A stretch of DNA of 64,000 nt. Origin: Sphaerochaeta sp032144095. GTDB taxonomy: Bacteria; Spirochaetota; Spirochaetia; Sphaerochaetales; Sphaerochaetaceae. A model generated the notes under the pieces. That model made no database searches, was not told where the DNA came from, and saw only the letters and a list, made by a program, of their open reading frames with translations. Where the stretch lies: NCBI RefSeq assembly GCF_032144095.1, contig NZ_JAVSNJ010000008.1, positions 1 to 64,000 on the forward strand. The letters are read 5' to 3'. A program made the translations under genes and the position numbers. Below are positions 17,389 to 26,740 of this stretch, in pieces. How positions within the stretch are numbered: position 1 is the stretch's first letter; each line of letters opens with the position of its first letter.

Positions 17389-18225
17389 ATGGACACACTA
17401 CCAGACTTTCCTGCCCTTCAGCCGAGCAATAGGGGCAGGGAGTTCAACCAGTACTCGTCAGAAGAGCACATCGAGGTGGTCTACCACTACCTTTTCAGTG
17501 GTATGAGCCATCGTGCCCTGGATAGGGTGGTACTGGGACTCGACCCCCTGGTATCAAAGGGGTACCAGTCAATGGGTATCCTGCACTTCCTTGGGCTGGT
17601 TGGCAAACACAAGCACTTCTTTGAAGGGCTTTCCCTAGACAAGGCCTTGGCAATCCTCAAGCCCTATGCACAGAGTGAATCGTATATGCTACTCTTCTCC
17701 TACCTCCGCGAAAAAGCAGAAGAGGGGCCCATGGGGGACGAGGACGGCTATGCTGTGGCCGAGCTTGATGCAAAGTACTGGGTCAGCCAGTTTCTCAAGG
17801 ATGTTGAGGATCCCCAGCAGATAGAGAGCAGGCTCAGCAAGATACCCACTTCCAGCCAGGAGTTCCGCTTTGGGAAGTACAAGTACTTCATCAGCAGCCC
17901 ATCCCTGAAGGAAACGCTGAAGTGTACCTATGATTTCTACTGCCAGGTATGCCACACCAGGATATATCGACCAAAGTGGGTAAGCACGCTCTCCAAGAAA
18001 GAGCAATGGAAACATCTCAATGCCGATGTACACCATATCCGACCCCTCTCCAAAGGTGGGGAAGACTTGCAGCAGAACATGCTCTGTCTCTGCCCGAACT
18101 GCCATCGTCGGTTCCACACAGAGGAGCAGGTGCTCAAACAAGGGAAAAGCCAGATATATACCTTCAACCAGATAACCGGGGAGAGTACCCCTCTGGCAAA
18201 AAAGCACACCATTGTATTGGGCTGA
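17389..18225 (+). CDS. HNH-domain protein
   Basis: The 278-residue cytoplasmic protein has a C-terminal HNH nuclease fold: zinc cysteines C185-x2-C188, the core NADVHHIRPLSKGG (211-224), Asn230, C235-x2-C238 with His239, and His243. The N-terminal 170 residues are unrecognised and could set specificity. No methylase, restriction partner or toxin-antitoxin partner lies beside it. The start ATG 17389 lacks a strong ribosome site (AGAGTTACCCT upstream). Confidence 0.78.
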   Translation: MDTLPDFPALQPSNRGREFNQYSSEEHIEVVYHYLFSGMSHRALDRVVLGLDPLVSKGYQSMGILHFLGLVGKHKHFFEGLSLDKALAILKPYAQSESYMLLFSYLREKAEEGPMGDEDGYAVAELDAKYWVSQFLKDVEDPQQIESRLSKIPTSSQEFRFGKYKYFISSPSLKETLKCTYDFYCQVCHTRIYRPKWVSTLSKKEQWKHLNADVHHIRPLSKGGEDLQQNMLCLCPNCHRRFHTEEQVLKQGKSQIYTFNQITGESTPLAKKHTIVLG

Positions 18226-18342
18226 TAAAGAAATCACTCACAGGCCCCCCGAAAAAATGCTTGAAGTGCACCCTTCCCTAGCCATCGAAGGTACGGTACA
18301 CTTGCCAGTAAAGATCTCATATACAAGGGTTGCAACCAAGCC

Positions 18343-20043
18343 ATGAAGAACCGCCCCACCCTCCTATCCATCCTGCTTGTCCTGATGATAGCTCTCCCCC
18401 TGTTTAGTTCTTCCTACTCCCCAAGGACCATCAACATACACTCCCCCCTCTACGAGGAGGTTGACCTGCTCTATCGTCTCCATGGACTGGCCCTCCCTTC
18501 AGGGGCAAGGCCCTGGAGCACCAATGAGGCGGCTCTGATACTCTCAGCCATCCCCGATGGAGGCAGCACAGCCAAACTCAAACAGGTAGCACTCTCCCGA
18601 CTGGAAACAACGCTGCCCAAACAGGACAGCAACGGACTCTCCCACCGCTTCTCCACCACAGTGGCCTTGGAAACCTATGCCCATTCCAACAGCGATGGGT
18701 TCACCCTCCCCCAAGACTGGTCCTACAATGCTGACAGGCGACTGCCTCTCTTCGACTTCCGTCTCGAGATGGATTGGAACAACAGGCTCTACTTTGCTAC
18801 CAGCGTGGAGATGGGGCCATCACCTGTTTCACCACAAGACAATGGGGTACTCATTGTACAACCTGCAGAGCTTCCTAATGGAATAGGGGCAATCATAGTG
18901 CCAGGAGACAGTAAGTCAGAATTCCTCAAGCAAGCAACCCTCTTCCAGAAGCATTTCAACACCAACCTCATGACAACAAAGAAGGAGTTTCAGGCCAACT
19001 GGCCAAAAGACTCCCAGCTTACCCTAGGGGGTGAGTGGTGGAACATCTCCTTCGGCAGGGGCCCCTTGGGCTGGGGTGTAGGGGAGAGTGGAAACCTGGT
19101 CATAGGAAGCCATATCGATTCGCACAACAATCTGAACATCAGCTTCTTCAGCAGCGAATTCAAGCTGCAGTTCCTCTATCTTTTCTTGCCCAACCCTCTC
19201 AATGACGAAAAAGAAGAGAGAACCTTCATGGGTAGCCGCCTTGAGAACCAACCCTACCCTTGGCTTCGCTTTGCCGTTACTGAGAACGTCATGTTCAAGG
19301 GTGCAAGCATCCCCAGGAACTACCTCGATCCCACCTTCATCTACCATAACCTCTACAACGGGGATATGCTCAATGCCATCGCAAGCCTGGAAGCACAGGT
19401 TGCCTTAGCTCGAGGGCTATCACTCCATTCTCAGTTTGTCCTCGACCAATTTCAATTCGCCAATGAGGGGGGATATGAGGCAAATGCCTTGGGCTTCCTG
19501 GTAGGCATGACTCACTCTGCTCCCGTGAGGGAAGGCATACTCACCACCTCTGTTGAGTTTGTGGGAACCGACCCTTCCTTATACCGAAGGGATAGGGTGG
19601 ACTTCCTGGTCGTCCGTGGGCTGAAGAACAACGGCACACCCCTGGCCTTCGACTACCTTGGCTACCGGTGGGGGTCCGACAGCATCGTATGTTCTGCCGA
19701 GATGACCTACCTCATCCCCGGCAAAGCCCGGTACAAGGCCAGTGCCCTCCTGCATCGCCAGGGCAGGGTCGATATCTTTGGACCACATTACTATGATACA
19801 ACAAGTCAGATTTATGACAATTCTGGCAACTCCAATATCGCAGGGCCACCCCTTTCTGGGGATGCGATCAAGGAACAGCTCATCATAGCCCTGGAAGGCT
19901 CCTGGTGGCTCAAAAAGACGCCGATGCGCTTCTTTGCCGAACTCACCTGGATAGGAAGGAGAACCTATGCAAAGGCAACCAAGACAACGAGCGGCGAGAG
20001 GAGTGACCTCCAGCTGGTAACAAGGATGGTCTTCACCTTCTGA
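18343..20043 (+). CDS. Probable outer-membrane beta-barrel protein (Wzi-like?)
   Basis: This 566-residue protein starts with a signal peptide (about residues 1-23, MKNRPTLLSILLVLMIALPL). After a short periplasmic-looking domain it consists of many alternating hydrophobic/polar strands and ends in an aromatic residue (RMVFTF), the usual signature of an outer-membrane barrel. The segment LGGEWWNISFGRGPLGWGVG resembles capsule-assembly Wzi-family proteins, but I cannot confirm that by eye. No capsule genes are adjacent. It is probably a single gene. Confidence 0.6.
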   Translation: MKNRPTLLSILLVLMIALPLFSSSYSPRTINIHSPLYEEVDLLYRLHGLALPSGARPWSTNEAALILSAIPDGGSTAKLKQVALSRLETTLPKQDSNGLSHRFSTTVALETYAHSNSDGFTLPQDWSYNADRRLPLFDFRLEMDWNNRLYFATSVEMGPSPVSPQDNGVLIVQPAELPNGIGAIIVPGDSKSEFLKQATLFQKHFNTNLMTTKKEFQANWPKDSQLTLGGEWWNISFGRGPLGWGVGESGNLVIGSHIDSHNNLNISFFSSEFKLQFLYLFLPNPLNDEKEERTFMGSRLENQPYPWLRFAVTENVMFKGASIPRNYLDPTFIYHNLYNGDMLNAIASLEAQVALARGLSLHSQFVLDQFQFANEGGYEANALGFLVGMTHSAPVREGILTTSVEFVGTDPSLYRRDRVDFLVVRGLKNNGTPLAFDYLGYRWGSDSIVCSAEMTYLIPGKARYKASALLHRQGRVDIFGPHYYDTTSQIYDNSGNSNIAGPPLSGDAIKEQLIIALEGSWWLKKTPMRFFAELTWIGRRTYAKATKTTSGERSDLQLVTRMVFTF

Positions 20044-20050
20044 GGCTCTG

Positions 20051-20494
20051 TCAGCCTTCCAGCAGAATGGAGGCTACCGTGTGCAGCTCATCCACCAGGG
20101 CCTCGATGCGCCCCCCATCCATACGCCTATCCTCAGTAAGGCTACAGTGCATCGCCTTGGGAATGGAGAGGGCACTGACCTGTGTCCTCTTTCCTTTGTC
20201 TGTCAGGCGAATGGTTACACTCCGTTCATCCGATGGGTTACGTTCCCTTATGACAAAGCCTGCACCCTCCAGCTTCTTGAGTACCGGGGAAAGGGTTCCT
20301 GAATCAAGAAAGAGCTTCTCTCCCAACTCCTTTACCGTCTGGTTGTCCTCCTCCCAAAGTGCGAGCAGGGTAATGTAGGAGGTATAGGTAAGCCCAAACG
20401 GCTCAAGCAGGGCCTTATATTTCTGTATGATCTCCTTCGAGCATACATAGAGAGCAAAACAGAGTTGATTATCTAGTTTTTGGGTTGGTTCCAT
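20051..20494 (-). CDS. ohrR: MarR-family organic peroxide sensor, OhrR type
   Basis: OhrR represses peroxide-resistance genes until a reactive cysteine is oxidised. The 147-residue protein begins with the diagnostic NQLCFALY, whose Cys12 corresponds to the sensing Cys of Bacillus OhrR. It follows the family closely: KALLEPFGLTYTSYITLLALWE, LDSGTLSPVLKKLE and the wing NPSDERSVTIRLT. AGGAGG precedes the ATG by eight bases. No ohr peroxidase gene is nearby; the divergent neighbour is an ABC transporter. It may regulate itself or distant genes. Confidence 0.8.
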   Translation of the reverse strand: MEPTQKLDNQLCFALYVCSKEIIQKYKALLEPFGLTYTSYITLLALWEEDNQTVKELGEKLFLDSGTLSPVLKKLEGAGFVIRERNPSDERSVTIRLTDKGKRTQVSALSIPKAMHCSLTEDRRMDGGRIEALVDELHTVASILLEG

Positions 20495-20721
20495 TGGTCA
20501 TTCCTCCTAAATTGTGTACTATATCATTGTGCTTGATTCAAACAGAAAAAACAAGGAGGAAAAACCTTACGCAATCCTTGGAGCGTCAGCTATGTGTGGG
20601 AAAAAGGTAACGTAACCTATTCCAACGTTAGGTATTTCTTTATCAAATCTGAATTTAAGCCTAAACTTCCTTGCAATTCCCGATACAAAGGAAGTATCAT
20701 CGCCAAAGGACTGGGAGTGAA

Positions 20722-21588
20722 ATGGATACAAAGATGCTCAACAAGGCAAAACCCTACATACTGCTATTACCAGCGCTCATCCTTGCATTCCTGTTTGCCT
20801 ACAGGCCGTTTCTTCGTACCATCGTCAACTCCCTCTTCAATCTCTCCATCATCGGCAAACGTCTCTCGTTCGTGGGGTTGGACAACTACAAGAGGCTCTT
20901 CTCAAGTGGCTCTTTCCAGGACAGCCTCTCCAATACCCTTCGATTCACCCTCTACTTTGTCCCTACCAACCTCATCATCTGCCTGGTAGCAGCCCTGTTG
21001 GCAAACAGGAAAGGGAAGCTGGCCTCCCTTAACCAGATATGCATGTTCCTCCCCATGGCAGTTGCCATGAGCAGTGCCATGATGCTTTTCAAGATGATGT
21101 TCAACCCGTCCATCGGTATCATGAACTCGATTCTGCTGGTAGATATCCAGTGGTTCAACGACCCCAAGGCTGCAATGCTGCTTTTGGTCATTGCCGGGGT
21201 CTGGCTGGACATCGGCTTCGATTTCCTGCTGTTGGTATCGGCTCTCCGCAACGTCCCTGCCAGCTTGCTGGAGGTAGCTGAACTGGAAGGAGCCAACCCC
21301 TGGCAGCTCTTCACTACCCTGCAGCTCCCCCTCATCGCCCCTACCCTGCTGTTTGTCCTGGTGACGAGCATCAAGGATGCGATGCTCATCAGCGCCCCAG
21401 TCCTCCTGCTGACCCAGGGCGGGCCATTCAGGTCGACCCAGACCTTGGTCTACCAGATGTATCTGGAAGGATTCAAAAGCGGGAACTATGCACTGGGATC
21501 AGCGATAGCGACCGTGGTCTTTGGCCTCACCTTCATCGTGATGCTCCTCCTGTTGCGATTCGAAAAGAGGAGGGTCTACTACCAATGA
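20722..21588 (+). CDS. ABC transporter permease, UgpA/MalF-like
   Basis: This is an inner-membrane permease of a carbohydrate-type ABC importer. The 288-residue product has six helices and the EAA loop seen here as EVAELEGANPWQLFTTLQLPLIAPT. ATG 20722 is preceded by GGGAG; the longer frame upstream has no start with a ribosome site. It overlaps the next permease gene by four bases. No ATP-binding subunit is encoded here, so the system must use one encoded elsewhere. Confidence 0.87.
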   Translation: MDTKMLNKAKPYILLLPALILAFLFAYRPFLRTIVNSLFNLSIIGKRLSFVGLDNYKRLFSSGSFQDSLSNTLRFTLYFVPTNLIICLVAALLANRKGKLASLNQICMFLPMAVAMSSAMMLFKMMFNPSIGIMNSILLVDIQWFNDPKAAMLLLVIAGVWLDIGFDFLLLVSALRNVPASLLEVAELEGANPWQLFTTLQLPLIAPTLLFVLVTSIKDAMLISAPVLLLTQGGPFRSTQTLVYQMYLEGFKSGNYALGSAIATVVFGLTFIVMLLLLRFEKRRVYYQ

Positions 21589-22391
21589 AAAAACTCGTTC
21601 CTGTTGCAGCGACTCTGCTTTCCCTGGTGGTGGTGTTTCCCATACTCTACTCCATCAGCGCATCTTTCTTCTCATTCTCCGACTTCACCAGCATCCCGGC
21701 ACGGCTTCTTCCTGCCAATCCCACGTTCCAGAACTATGTCAGGGCATTCTCGGAATCCCATCTTGCCCGATTCCTTGCAAATTCACTTGCCTCAGCAACG
21801 GTGGGGACGACGGTGAGGATGACCATCAGCATCGTGTCAGCCTATGTGTTTGCCTTCTACACCTTCAAGGGGAAGGACATCCTGTTTGTCCTGCTCATCG
21901 CTACCATGCTGCTGCCCAATGATGCCCTGTTGATCGAGAACTTCATCACCATACGGAAACTCGGTCTGACAGACACCTATGTGGGCATCATAAGCACATC
22001 CCTACTCGCTCCAGCACATCTCTTCATTCTCAGACAGTATTTCAAGATGGTCAGCAAGGAGTACCGTGAGGCTGCCATCATCGAAGGGTGTTCCGATTTC
22101 CGGTTCCTGACCACCTTGCTGGTCCCTATCAGCCAGAGTGTGGTCATTACCCTCGCCCTTCAATCCTTCACCAACATTTTCAATGATTATCTTTGGCCGC
22201 TGTTGGTCACCAACAGCGAGTCAATGAGGACCGTGCAGGTGGGCATCACCATGCTCGGATTTTCGGAAAACCTGGACTATGGACCGCAGTTTGCAGCAAT
22301 CACCTTGCTGATGACCCCGATTCTTATCGCCTTCATACTCTTGAACAAAAAAATCAAAGAGAGCGTAAGTACACGCTTCACAGGACGGTAA
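21585..22391 (+). CDS. ABC transporter permease, UgpE/MalG-like
   Basis: This is the second permease of the pair, 268 residues with six helices. Its EAA loop reads YREAAIIEGCSDFRFLTTLL, the contact site for the ATPase. It starts inside the stop of the first permease and is followed one base later by the binding protein gene. The order permease-permease-binding protein, with the binding protein last, is uncommon but occurs in sugar and Ugp-type systems. Confidence 0.87.
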   Translation: MKKLVPVAATLLSLVVVFPILYSISASFFSFSDFTSIPARLLPANPTFQNYVRAFSESHLARFLANSLASATVGTTVRMTISIVSAYVFAFYTFKGKDILFVLLIATMLLPNDALLIENFITIRKLGLTDTYVGIISTSLLAPAHLFILRQYFKMVSKEYREAAIIEGCSDFRFLTTLLVPISQSVVITLALQSFTNIFNDYLWPLLVTNSESMRTVQVGITMLGFSENLDYGPQFAAITLLMTPILIAFILLNKKIKESVSTRFTGR

Positions 22392-22392
22392 C

Positions 22393-23736
22393 ATGAAAAA
22401 AATCCTTATCGCGATCTGCCTCTTGGCAGCAACTTTTTCCTTTCCACTCTTTGCCCAGGCAAAAAGTGAACTACCAGCCGAACCGATAGCCACCATAACC
22501 TGGTGGCATTACGGCAGTGGCCTTGCAGGCAAGGCAACTGAAGCCATGGTGAATGATTTCAACAACACGGTAGGCAAGGAGAAGAATATCCACGTGCAGG
22601 CTGTCTTCCAGGGCAGCGCAAGCGACGTGCTGACCAAGACCAAGGCGATCTTCCAAAGCGGGTCCAACGTCGGCCTCCCAGACCTTGTACAGCTCGATGG
22701 GTCGGGTGTTCTGGACATCAGGGACAGCGAGTACCTCATCAGCATGGAGAAGCTGGCAAAACAGGACAATTTTGACCTGAAAGCCATCCTCGACAGTGCC
22801 AGGCTCTCAGTTACCTACAAAAAGGAAATGATCGCCATGCCCTTCAACAGCTCAACGATCATGCTCTACTACAACAAGAGTGCATTCGATGAGGTTGGCC
22901 TGAAGAACCCACCGAAGAATCTCGACGAGCTTGCAACGGCCTCTTCCCTGCTCAAGAAAACTGACGACAAGGGAAAGGTTGTCCGCTATGGCTTTGCCAA
23001 CGTGCCGACTACCTATGAACTCATTGTCTGGCTGGGACAGCAGAAAGCCATGAGCTATCTTACCGACATGGAGAATGGCCACACAGGAATCCCTACAAAG
23101 GTACTCTTCCAGGAGAATGGGACGATGGTGAACTTCCTTACCAAGTGGAAACAGCTCAATGCAACAGGATCGCTGGAAAACCTCACCAGCGATGTGAATG
23201 GAGCCTTTGCCAGTGGAAAGGTTGCCATGATGGTGGGTTCTACCAGCAACCTCACTACCATAATCCAGATGGTGGGAGACAGGTTTGAGTTGGGTGTGGC
23301 CAATTTCCCGATGGTCGACGAACAGGCTACCGGAGGGGTGAATGTCGGCGGAGGGGCTCTCTATGCCCTGGACAATGGCAGTGGCAAGAGCAAGCAGACC
23401 TGGGAGTTTGTCAAGTTTGCCACCTCGGCCGAGCAACAGCTCGCCTGGCACATTGCAACTGGCTATTTCCCGGTAAGCGAAGGGACCTATTCGATGGATG
23501 CCTTCAAGACCCATCTGCAGAACAACCCCCTCTATGGGGTGGCCATCAAGCAACTGGAGGAAAGCAATCCTGAACTGCAGGGTGTCTGGATACCCAGTGC
23601 CTACCAGGTCTACTACGCATTCCAGACAGGAATCCTGAAGATGCTGGTGGAGGACAAGAGTCCAGAGGAGACCAGCAAGGCCCTGGAAAAGGAGATCAAC
23701 AGCTATCTGCAGGACTACCTGAGGATGAACCAGTAG
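22393..23736 (+). CDS. ABC transporter extracellular solute-binding protein, UgpB-like
   Basis: This periplasmic binding protein has 447 residues and a signal peptide (about residues 1-21, ending SFPLFAQA; no lipobox Cys). It resembles UgpB of the glycerol-3-phosphate/glycerophosphodiester importer in several places: TITWWHYGSG, MPFNSSTIMLYYNKSAFDEVGL and AWHIATGYFPVSEGTYSM. Similar proteins also carry sugars, so the substrate is uncertain. A glycerophosphodiesterase gene lies about 12 kb away in the TRAP operon. It overlaps the following TIM-barrel gene by one base. Confidence 0.85.
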   Translation: MKKILIAICLLAATFSFPLFAQAKSELPAEPIATITWWHYGSGLAGKATEAMVNDFNNTVGKEKNIHVQAVFQGSASDVLTKTKAIFQSGSNVGLPDLVQLDGSGVLDIRDSEYLISMEKLAKQDNFDLKAILDSARLSVTYKKEMIAMPFNSSTIMLYYNKSAFDEVGLKNPPKNLDELATASSLLKKTDDKGKVVRYGFANVPTTYELIVWLGQQKAMSYLTDMENGHTGIPTKVLFQENGTMVNFLTKWKQLNATGSLENLTSDVNGAFASGKVAMMVGSTSNLTTIIQMVGDRFELGVANFPMVDEQATGGVNVGGGALYALDNGSGKSKQTWEFVKFATSAEQQLAWHIATGYFPVSEGTYSMDAFKTHLQNNPLYGVAIKQLEESNPELQGVWIPSAYQVYYAFQTGILKMLVEDKSPEETSKALEKEINSYLQDYLRMNQ

Positions 23737-24560
23737 TGAAAATAGCAACAAGCACCAACCTCATCAGCTACAACAGGGACAATACCAAGACCGAGATGGT
23801 CAACCTGCTTCCCTTCTATGCCAAGGAGGGGATGCAGCTCCTTGACCTGAACTTCTGCGAGATGCTCAACCCCTCGAGTATCCTGAGAAGTGGTGAGTAC
23901 CCTAGCTATATCCAACGTCTCGACCACCTGAAGAGGCAGCACTCCCTGACTTTCAATCAAAGCCATGCCCCCTATGTAGGGGACAGGCTTTCGCTCCCTG
24001 AGTCTGAGGCAAAAGAGTTTGACAAATTGTTAGCCCGCAGCCTTGAATGCAATATGAAGCTTTCCATCCCGATCCTTGTGGTACATCCCATCAAGGGGTC
24101 AGTTGAGGATAATCTTGCCTATTACAGGCCGTTTGTCGCCCAAGCTGAAAAGGCAAGGGTGAAGTTGGCTTTTGAAAACCTCAATGATCTGGATGAGATA
24201 ACTGAAATCGGGGACCTGATAGCCCTGACAGATGCCTTTGCAAGCGACAGTGTCGGCATCTGCTATGATTTTGGGCATGCCCATATGCGTGGCCACGATA
24301 TTCAGAGCGATATTCTGGCTATGAAAGAGCGTCTGGTGGCCACCCATGTGGCCGACAACCATGGAGAGAGGGATGAACACCTCTTGCCCTTCTATGGGAC
24401 CATCGATTGGAAAAGGGCAGTACAGGCCCTTAGGAACATAGGGTACAGTGGGGACCTCACCTACGAGTGCATGTTCTTCAACCAGCACCTTCCCTCGGAA
24501 TTGAAGGTGTTTGCCATCAGGCAGGCTAAGCTGGTTGGGGAGTATCTGCTCGCCCTATAG
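23736..24560 (+). CDS. Sugar phosphate isomerase/epimerase-like TIM-barrel protein
   Basis: The 274-residue protein belongs to the xylose-isomerase-like TIM-barrel superfamily. Metal-binding positions are visible in LAFENLND (Glu), VGICYDFGHAHMRG (Asp, His), VATHVADNHGERDEH (His, Asp) and DLTYECMF (Glu). GTG overlaps the stop of the binding-protein gene, so it belongs to the transporter operon and probably acts on the imported compound. The reaction cannot be specified. Its stop overlaps the convergent MerR gene by six bases. Confidence 0.8.
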   Translation: MKIATSTNLISYNRDNTKTEMVNLLPFYAKEGMQLLDLNFCEMLNPSSILRSGEYPSYIQRLDHLKRQHSLTFNQSHAPYVGDRLSLPESEAKEFDKLLARSLECNMKLSIPILVVHPIKGSVEDNLAYYRPFVAQAEKARVKLAFENLNDLDEITEIGDLIALTDAFASDSVGICYDFGHAHMRGHDIQSDILAMKERLVATHVADNHGERDEHLLPFYGTIDWKRAVQALRNIGYSGDLTYECMFFNQHLPSELKVFAIRQAKLVGEYLLAL

Positions 24561-24995
24561 CTGCTTGAATCGGCAACGCTCCTTGAAAGTGCATGTGATG
24601 CAACCAGAACCAGGACACTGCTGGAAATCATCGTGGGCTTCCAACTGCTGCACATGCCAGGAAAGATCCTCCACTCGCTTCTCCATCTGGGAAATACGGG
24701 AGAGGGTCTCGCTGAGTTTGCTGCGGTACTGGCGCAGCAGCTCGTTGCGTCGCTTCTGCCCGGTCGTATCTTCATCGCCCATGCGGATGATGGTCTCGAT
24801 CTCATGAAGGGAGAAGTCCAATTCTTTCAGTTCAGCAATGCGGTTCAGGTAGACGACATCCTCGTCAGTATAGAGACGTTGGCCGCCATCAGTGCGGCTC
24901 TGGGTCTTGAGCAAGCCCAAACCCTCATAGTAGCGAATGGTCCGTACCGTAACCTTGCATTTCTTGGCCAACTCGCCAATTCGATAAGTCTGCAT
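24555..24995 (-). CDS. MerR-family regulator with C-terminal cysteine cluster
   Basis: The 146-residue protein has the MerR winged helix at the N terminus (YRIGELAKKCKVTVRTIRYY and GGQRLYTDEDV), then a dimerisation coiled coil (about 78-120). A C-terminal cluster Cys127, Cys132, Cys135 and Cys141 (C-x4-C-x2-C-x5-C) follows. SoxR holds a [2Fe-2S] cluster with C-x2-C-x-C-x5-C, so the last spacing is the same but the first two differ. A metal or Fe-S sensor is the likely role. No obvious target gene is adjacent; radC is divergent. Confidence 0.82.
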   Translation of the reverse strand: MQTYRIGELAKKCKVTVRTIRYYEGLGLLKTQSRTDGGQRLYTDEDVVYLNRIAELKELDFSLHEIETIIRMGDEDTTGQKRRNELLRQYRSKLSETLSRISQMEKRVEDLSWHVQQLEAHDDFQQCPGSGCITCTFKERCRFKQL

Positions 24996-25141
24996 ACAAA
25001 GTGTGTACCATACCTAGGCCACGATGCTCAAGCCAAAGTGCGCCCAACTGCCCATAATTGTTTTGTTTGTACAGATGAGACCTTGTGTAAAGGCAAAAAA
25101 CCATTTCAAGCGAACTACCCACATACCTCCCTTAGGAGAGT

Positions 25142-25825
25142 ATGAAATACCTTATCAATACACCAAATGACCAACGCATCAAGGACATGGCCGTCCATGA
25201 CCGCCCACGAGAACGCATGGCTACGGGAGGGGCAGAGTCCCTCTCCGATCTGGAGTTGCTCTCCATCCTCATAGGCAGTGGCAGCAAGGAGCGCCCTGTT
25301 ACGGTCATCGCCAAGCAACTGCTAGAGATCCTGGACAAGAAACCCACGATCAGCCATGAGGACCTTCTCACCATCCCAGGGTTGGGCATGGCTAAGGCTA
25401 CCCTCATCTGTGCAGCCCTTGAACTGGGTAGGAGGCGGCTTCCTGCAAAGAAGCGGCAGATATCAACCCCTGGTGATATCTTTCCCCTCATCAGCCACTA
25501 CGCAGGAAGGATGCAGGAGCACTTCCTCAGCATAGCCCTCAACGGTGCACACGAAGTCCTATCGGTCAACGTCTGCTCCATCGGGTTGGTCAACAGGACC
25601 CTGGTACATCCCCGAGAGGTCTTTGTGGAGGCAGTAAGACAACGAGCCACTGCCATCCTGGTAGCCCACAACCACCCCAGTGGCAACCTGGAGCCCAGTG
25701 TGGAGGACAAGGATGTGACCCGTCGTCTCAGACAAGCTGGGGACATCATAGGCATCAAGGTGCTGGACCATCTGGTGTTCAGTGAAGAGGGGTACTTCTC
25801 CATGCTGGAGGGGAATGTGTTTTGA
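25142..25825 (+). CDS. radC: RadC family JAB/MPN protein
   Basis: The 227-residue protein has the RadC N-terminal helix-hairpin region (TIPGLGMAKATLICAALELG) and a C-terminal JAB/MPN metalloprotease-like domain. Its zinc motif reads ILVAHNHPSGNLEPSVED, with the conserved Glu in REVFVEAVR. Although named for DNA repair, the biochemical role of RadC is unsettled. AGGAG precedes ATG 25142. It is monocistronic, with no terminator that I can see. Confidence 0.9.
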   Translation: MKYLINTPNDQRIKDMAVHDRPRERMATGGAESLSDLELLSILIGSGSKERPVTVIAKQLLEILDKKPTISHEDLLTIPGLGMAKATLICAALELGRRRLPAKKRQISTPGDIFPLISHYAGRMQEHFLSIALNGAHEVLSVNVCSIGLVNRTLVHPREVFVEAVRQRATAILVAHNHPSGNLEPSVEDKDVTRRLRQAGDIIGIKVLDHLVFSEEGYFSMLEGNVF

Positions 25826-25988
25826 TACACCCTACCAGGAAAAACAAGGAAAGTAGGTTGCTTCTTCTTTCTATCAAAAGATTTCCATGGAACTGTTGTT
25901 CTTTCAGCCTCAGACTATCAAGTATACTTTTCTGGAATATATGTGTATGATTAGTATTGGCAATACACATAGTTTCCAGGAGGTAGAA

Positions 25989-26183
25989 ATGCGAACAAAT
26001 ATTGTCATCGATGACCATTTGATGGATGAAGCGTTGCTGGTCTCAGGGTACAAAACAAAAAGAGAGGCAGTGGAGGAAGGATTGAAACTTCTTATTGCAA
26101 TGAAGAAACAAGCAAAAATACGTAATCTCAGGGGCAAACTATCCTGGGAAGGAGATCTTGATGCAATGAGGACTAAGCCATGA
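25989..26183 (+). CDS. vapB: VapB-type antitoxin
   Basis: This is the short antitoxin of a type II pair, 64 residues. The start MRTNIVIDDHLMDEALLVSG followed by KTKREAVEEGLKLLI is typical of the VapB family that binds DNA through a ribbon fold. The C-terminal residues (LRGKLSWEGDLDAMR) would occupy the toxin's active site. ATG 25989 follows AGGAGGT. Its stop overlaps vapC by four bases; the pair should be autoregulated. Confidence 0.85.
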   Translation: MRTNIVIDDHLMDEALLVSGYKTKREAVEEGLKLLIAMKKQAKIRNLRGKLSWEGDLDAMRTKP

Positions 26184-26572
26184 TCGTTGCAGATACCTCT
26201 GTTTGGATCGACTATGTCAATGGGATTTTTACCCCCCAGACAGACATCCTCGACAGGGAACTGGAACAGGACAGGGTTGTTGCCGGGGATTTGATCATCG
26301 TAGAGTTTCTGCAAGGGTTTCGTGACAACAAGCAGTATCAGGCAGCAAAGCACCTCATGGATTCGCTTGAATATCATGATTTTGTCGGAAAGGAAATGGC
26401 CACCAAAGCTTCAGAAAACTTTCGGAAGCTACGAAAACAAGGTATTACGATCCGAAAGACCATAGATGTACTCATTGCTACCTTTTGCATTGCACACGAC
26501 CTTGAGCTCCTGCACAACGACCGGGACTATGACCCGATGGAAGAACTGCTAGGACTACGGGTGAAAAGATAG
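26180..26572 (+). CDS. vapC: VapC-type PIN-domain ribonuclease toxin
   Basis: VapC toxins cut RNA, often initiator tRNA or rRNA. The 130-residue PIN domain has the acidic active-site residues in MIVADTSVWIDY (Asp5), LIIVEFLQG (Glu), RKTIDVLIATFC (Asp) and NDRDYDPM (Asp). It overlaps vapB by four bases. The pair appears intact. No terminator is evident in the 168-base gap that follows. Confidence 0.87.
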   Translation: MIVADTSVWIDYVNGIFTPQTDILDRELEQDRVVAGDLIIVEFLQGFRDNKQYQAAKHLMDSLEYHDFVGKEMATKASENFRKLRKQGITIRKTIDVLIATFCIAHDLELLHNDRDYDPMEELLGLRVKR

Positions 26573-26740
26573 ATGCCCCAAAAGTGTACTGATACTACTA
26601 GTACTGGGTGTAACAATTCCTGAATCTACTGCTCAGTAAACCTATAAGGCATCATATCATAGGTATGACCTGGCTGCTTAAAGAGTTTATCCAAAAACAC
26701 CCTGGACGAGTCGCATTTGCCCTTTATCAAACATTCCGCC

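Noticed and set aside
20600..20640. TAACGT-containing dyads upstream of the ABC operon as operators
   Set aside because: The two halves (TAACGTAAC and CAACGTTAG) are short and irregular; there is too little to call a site.
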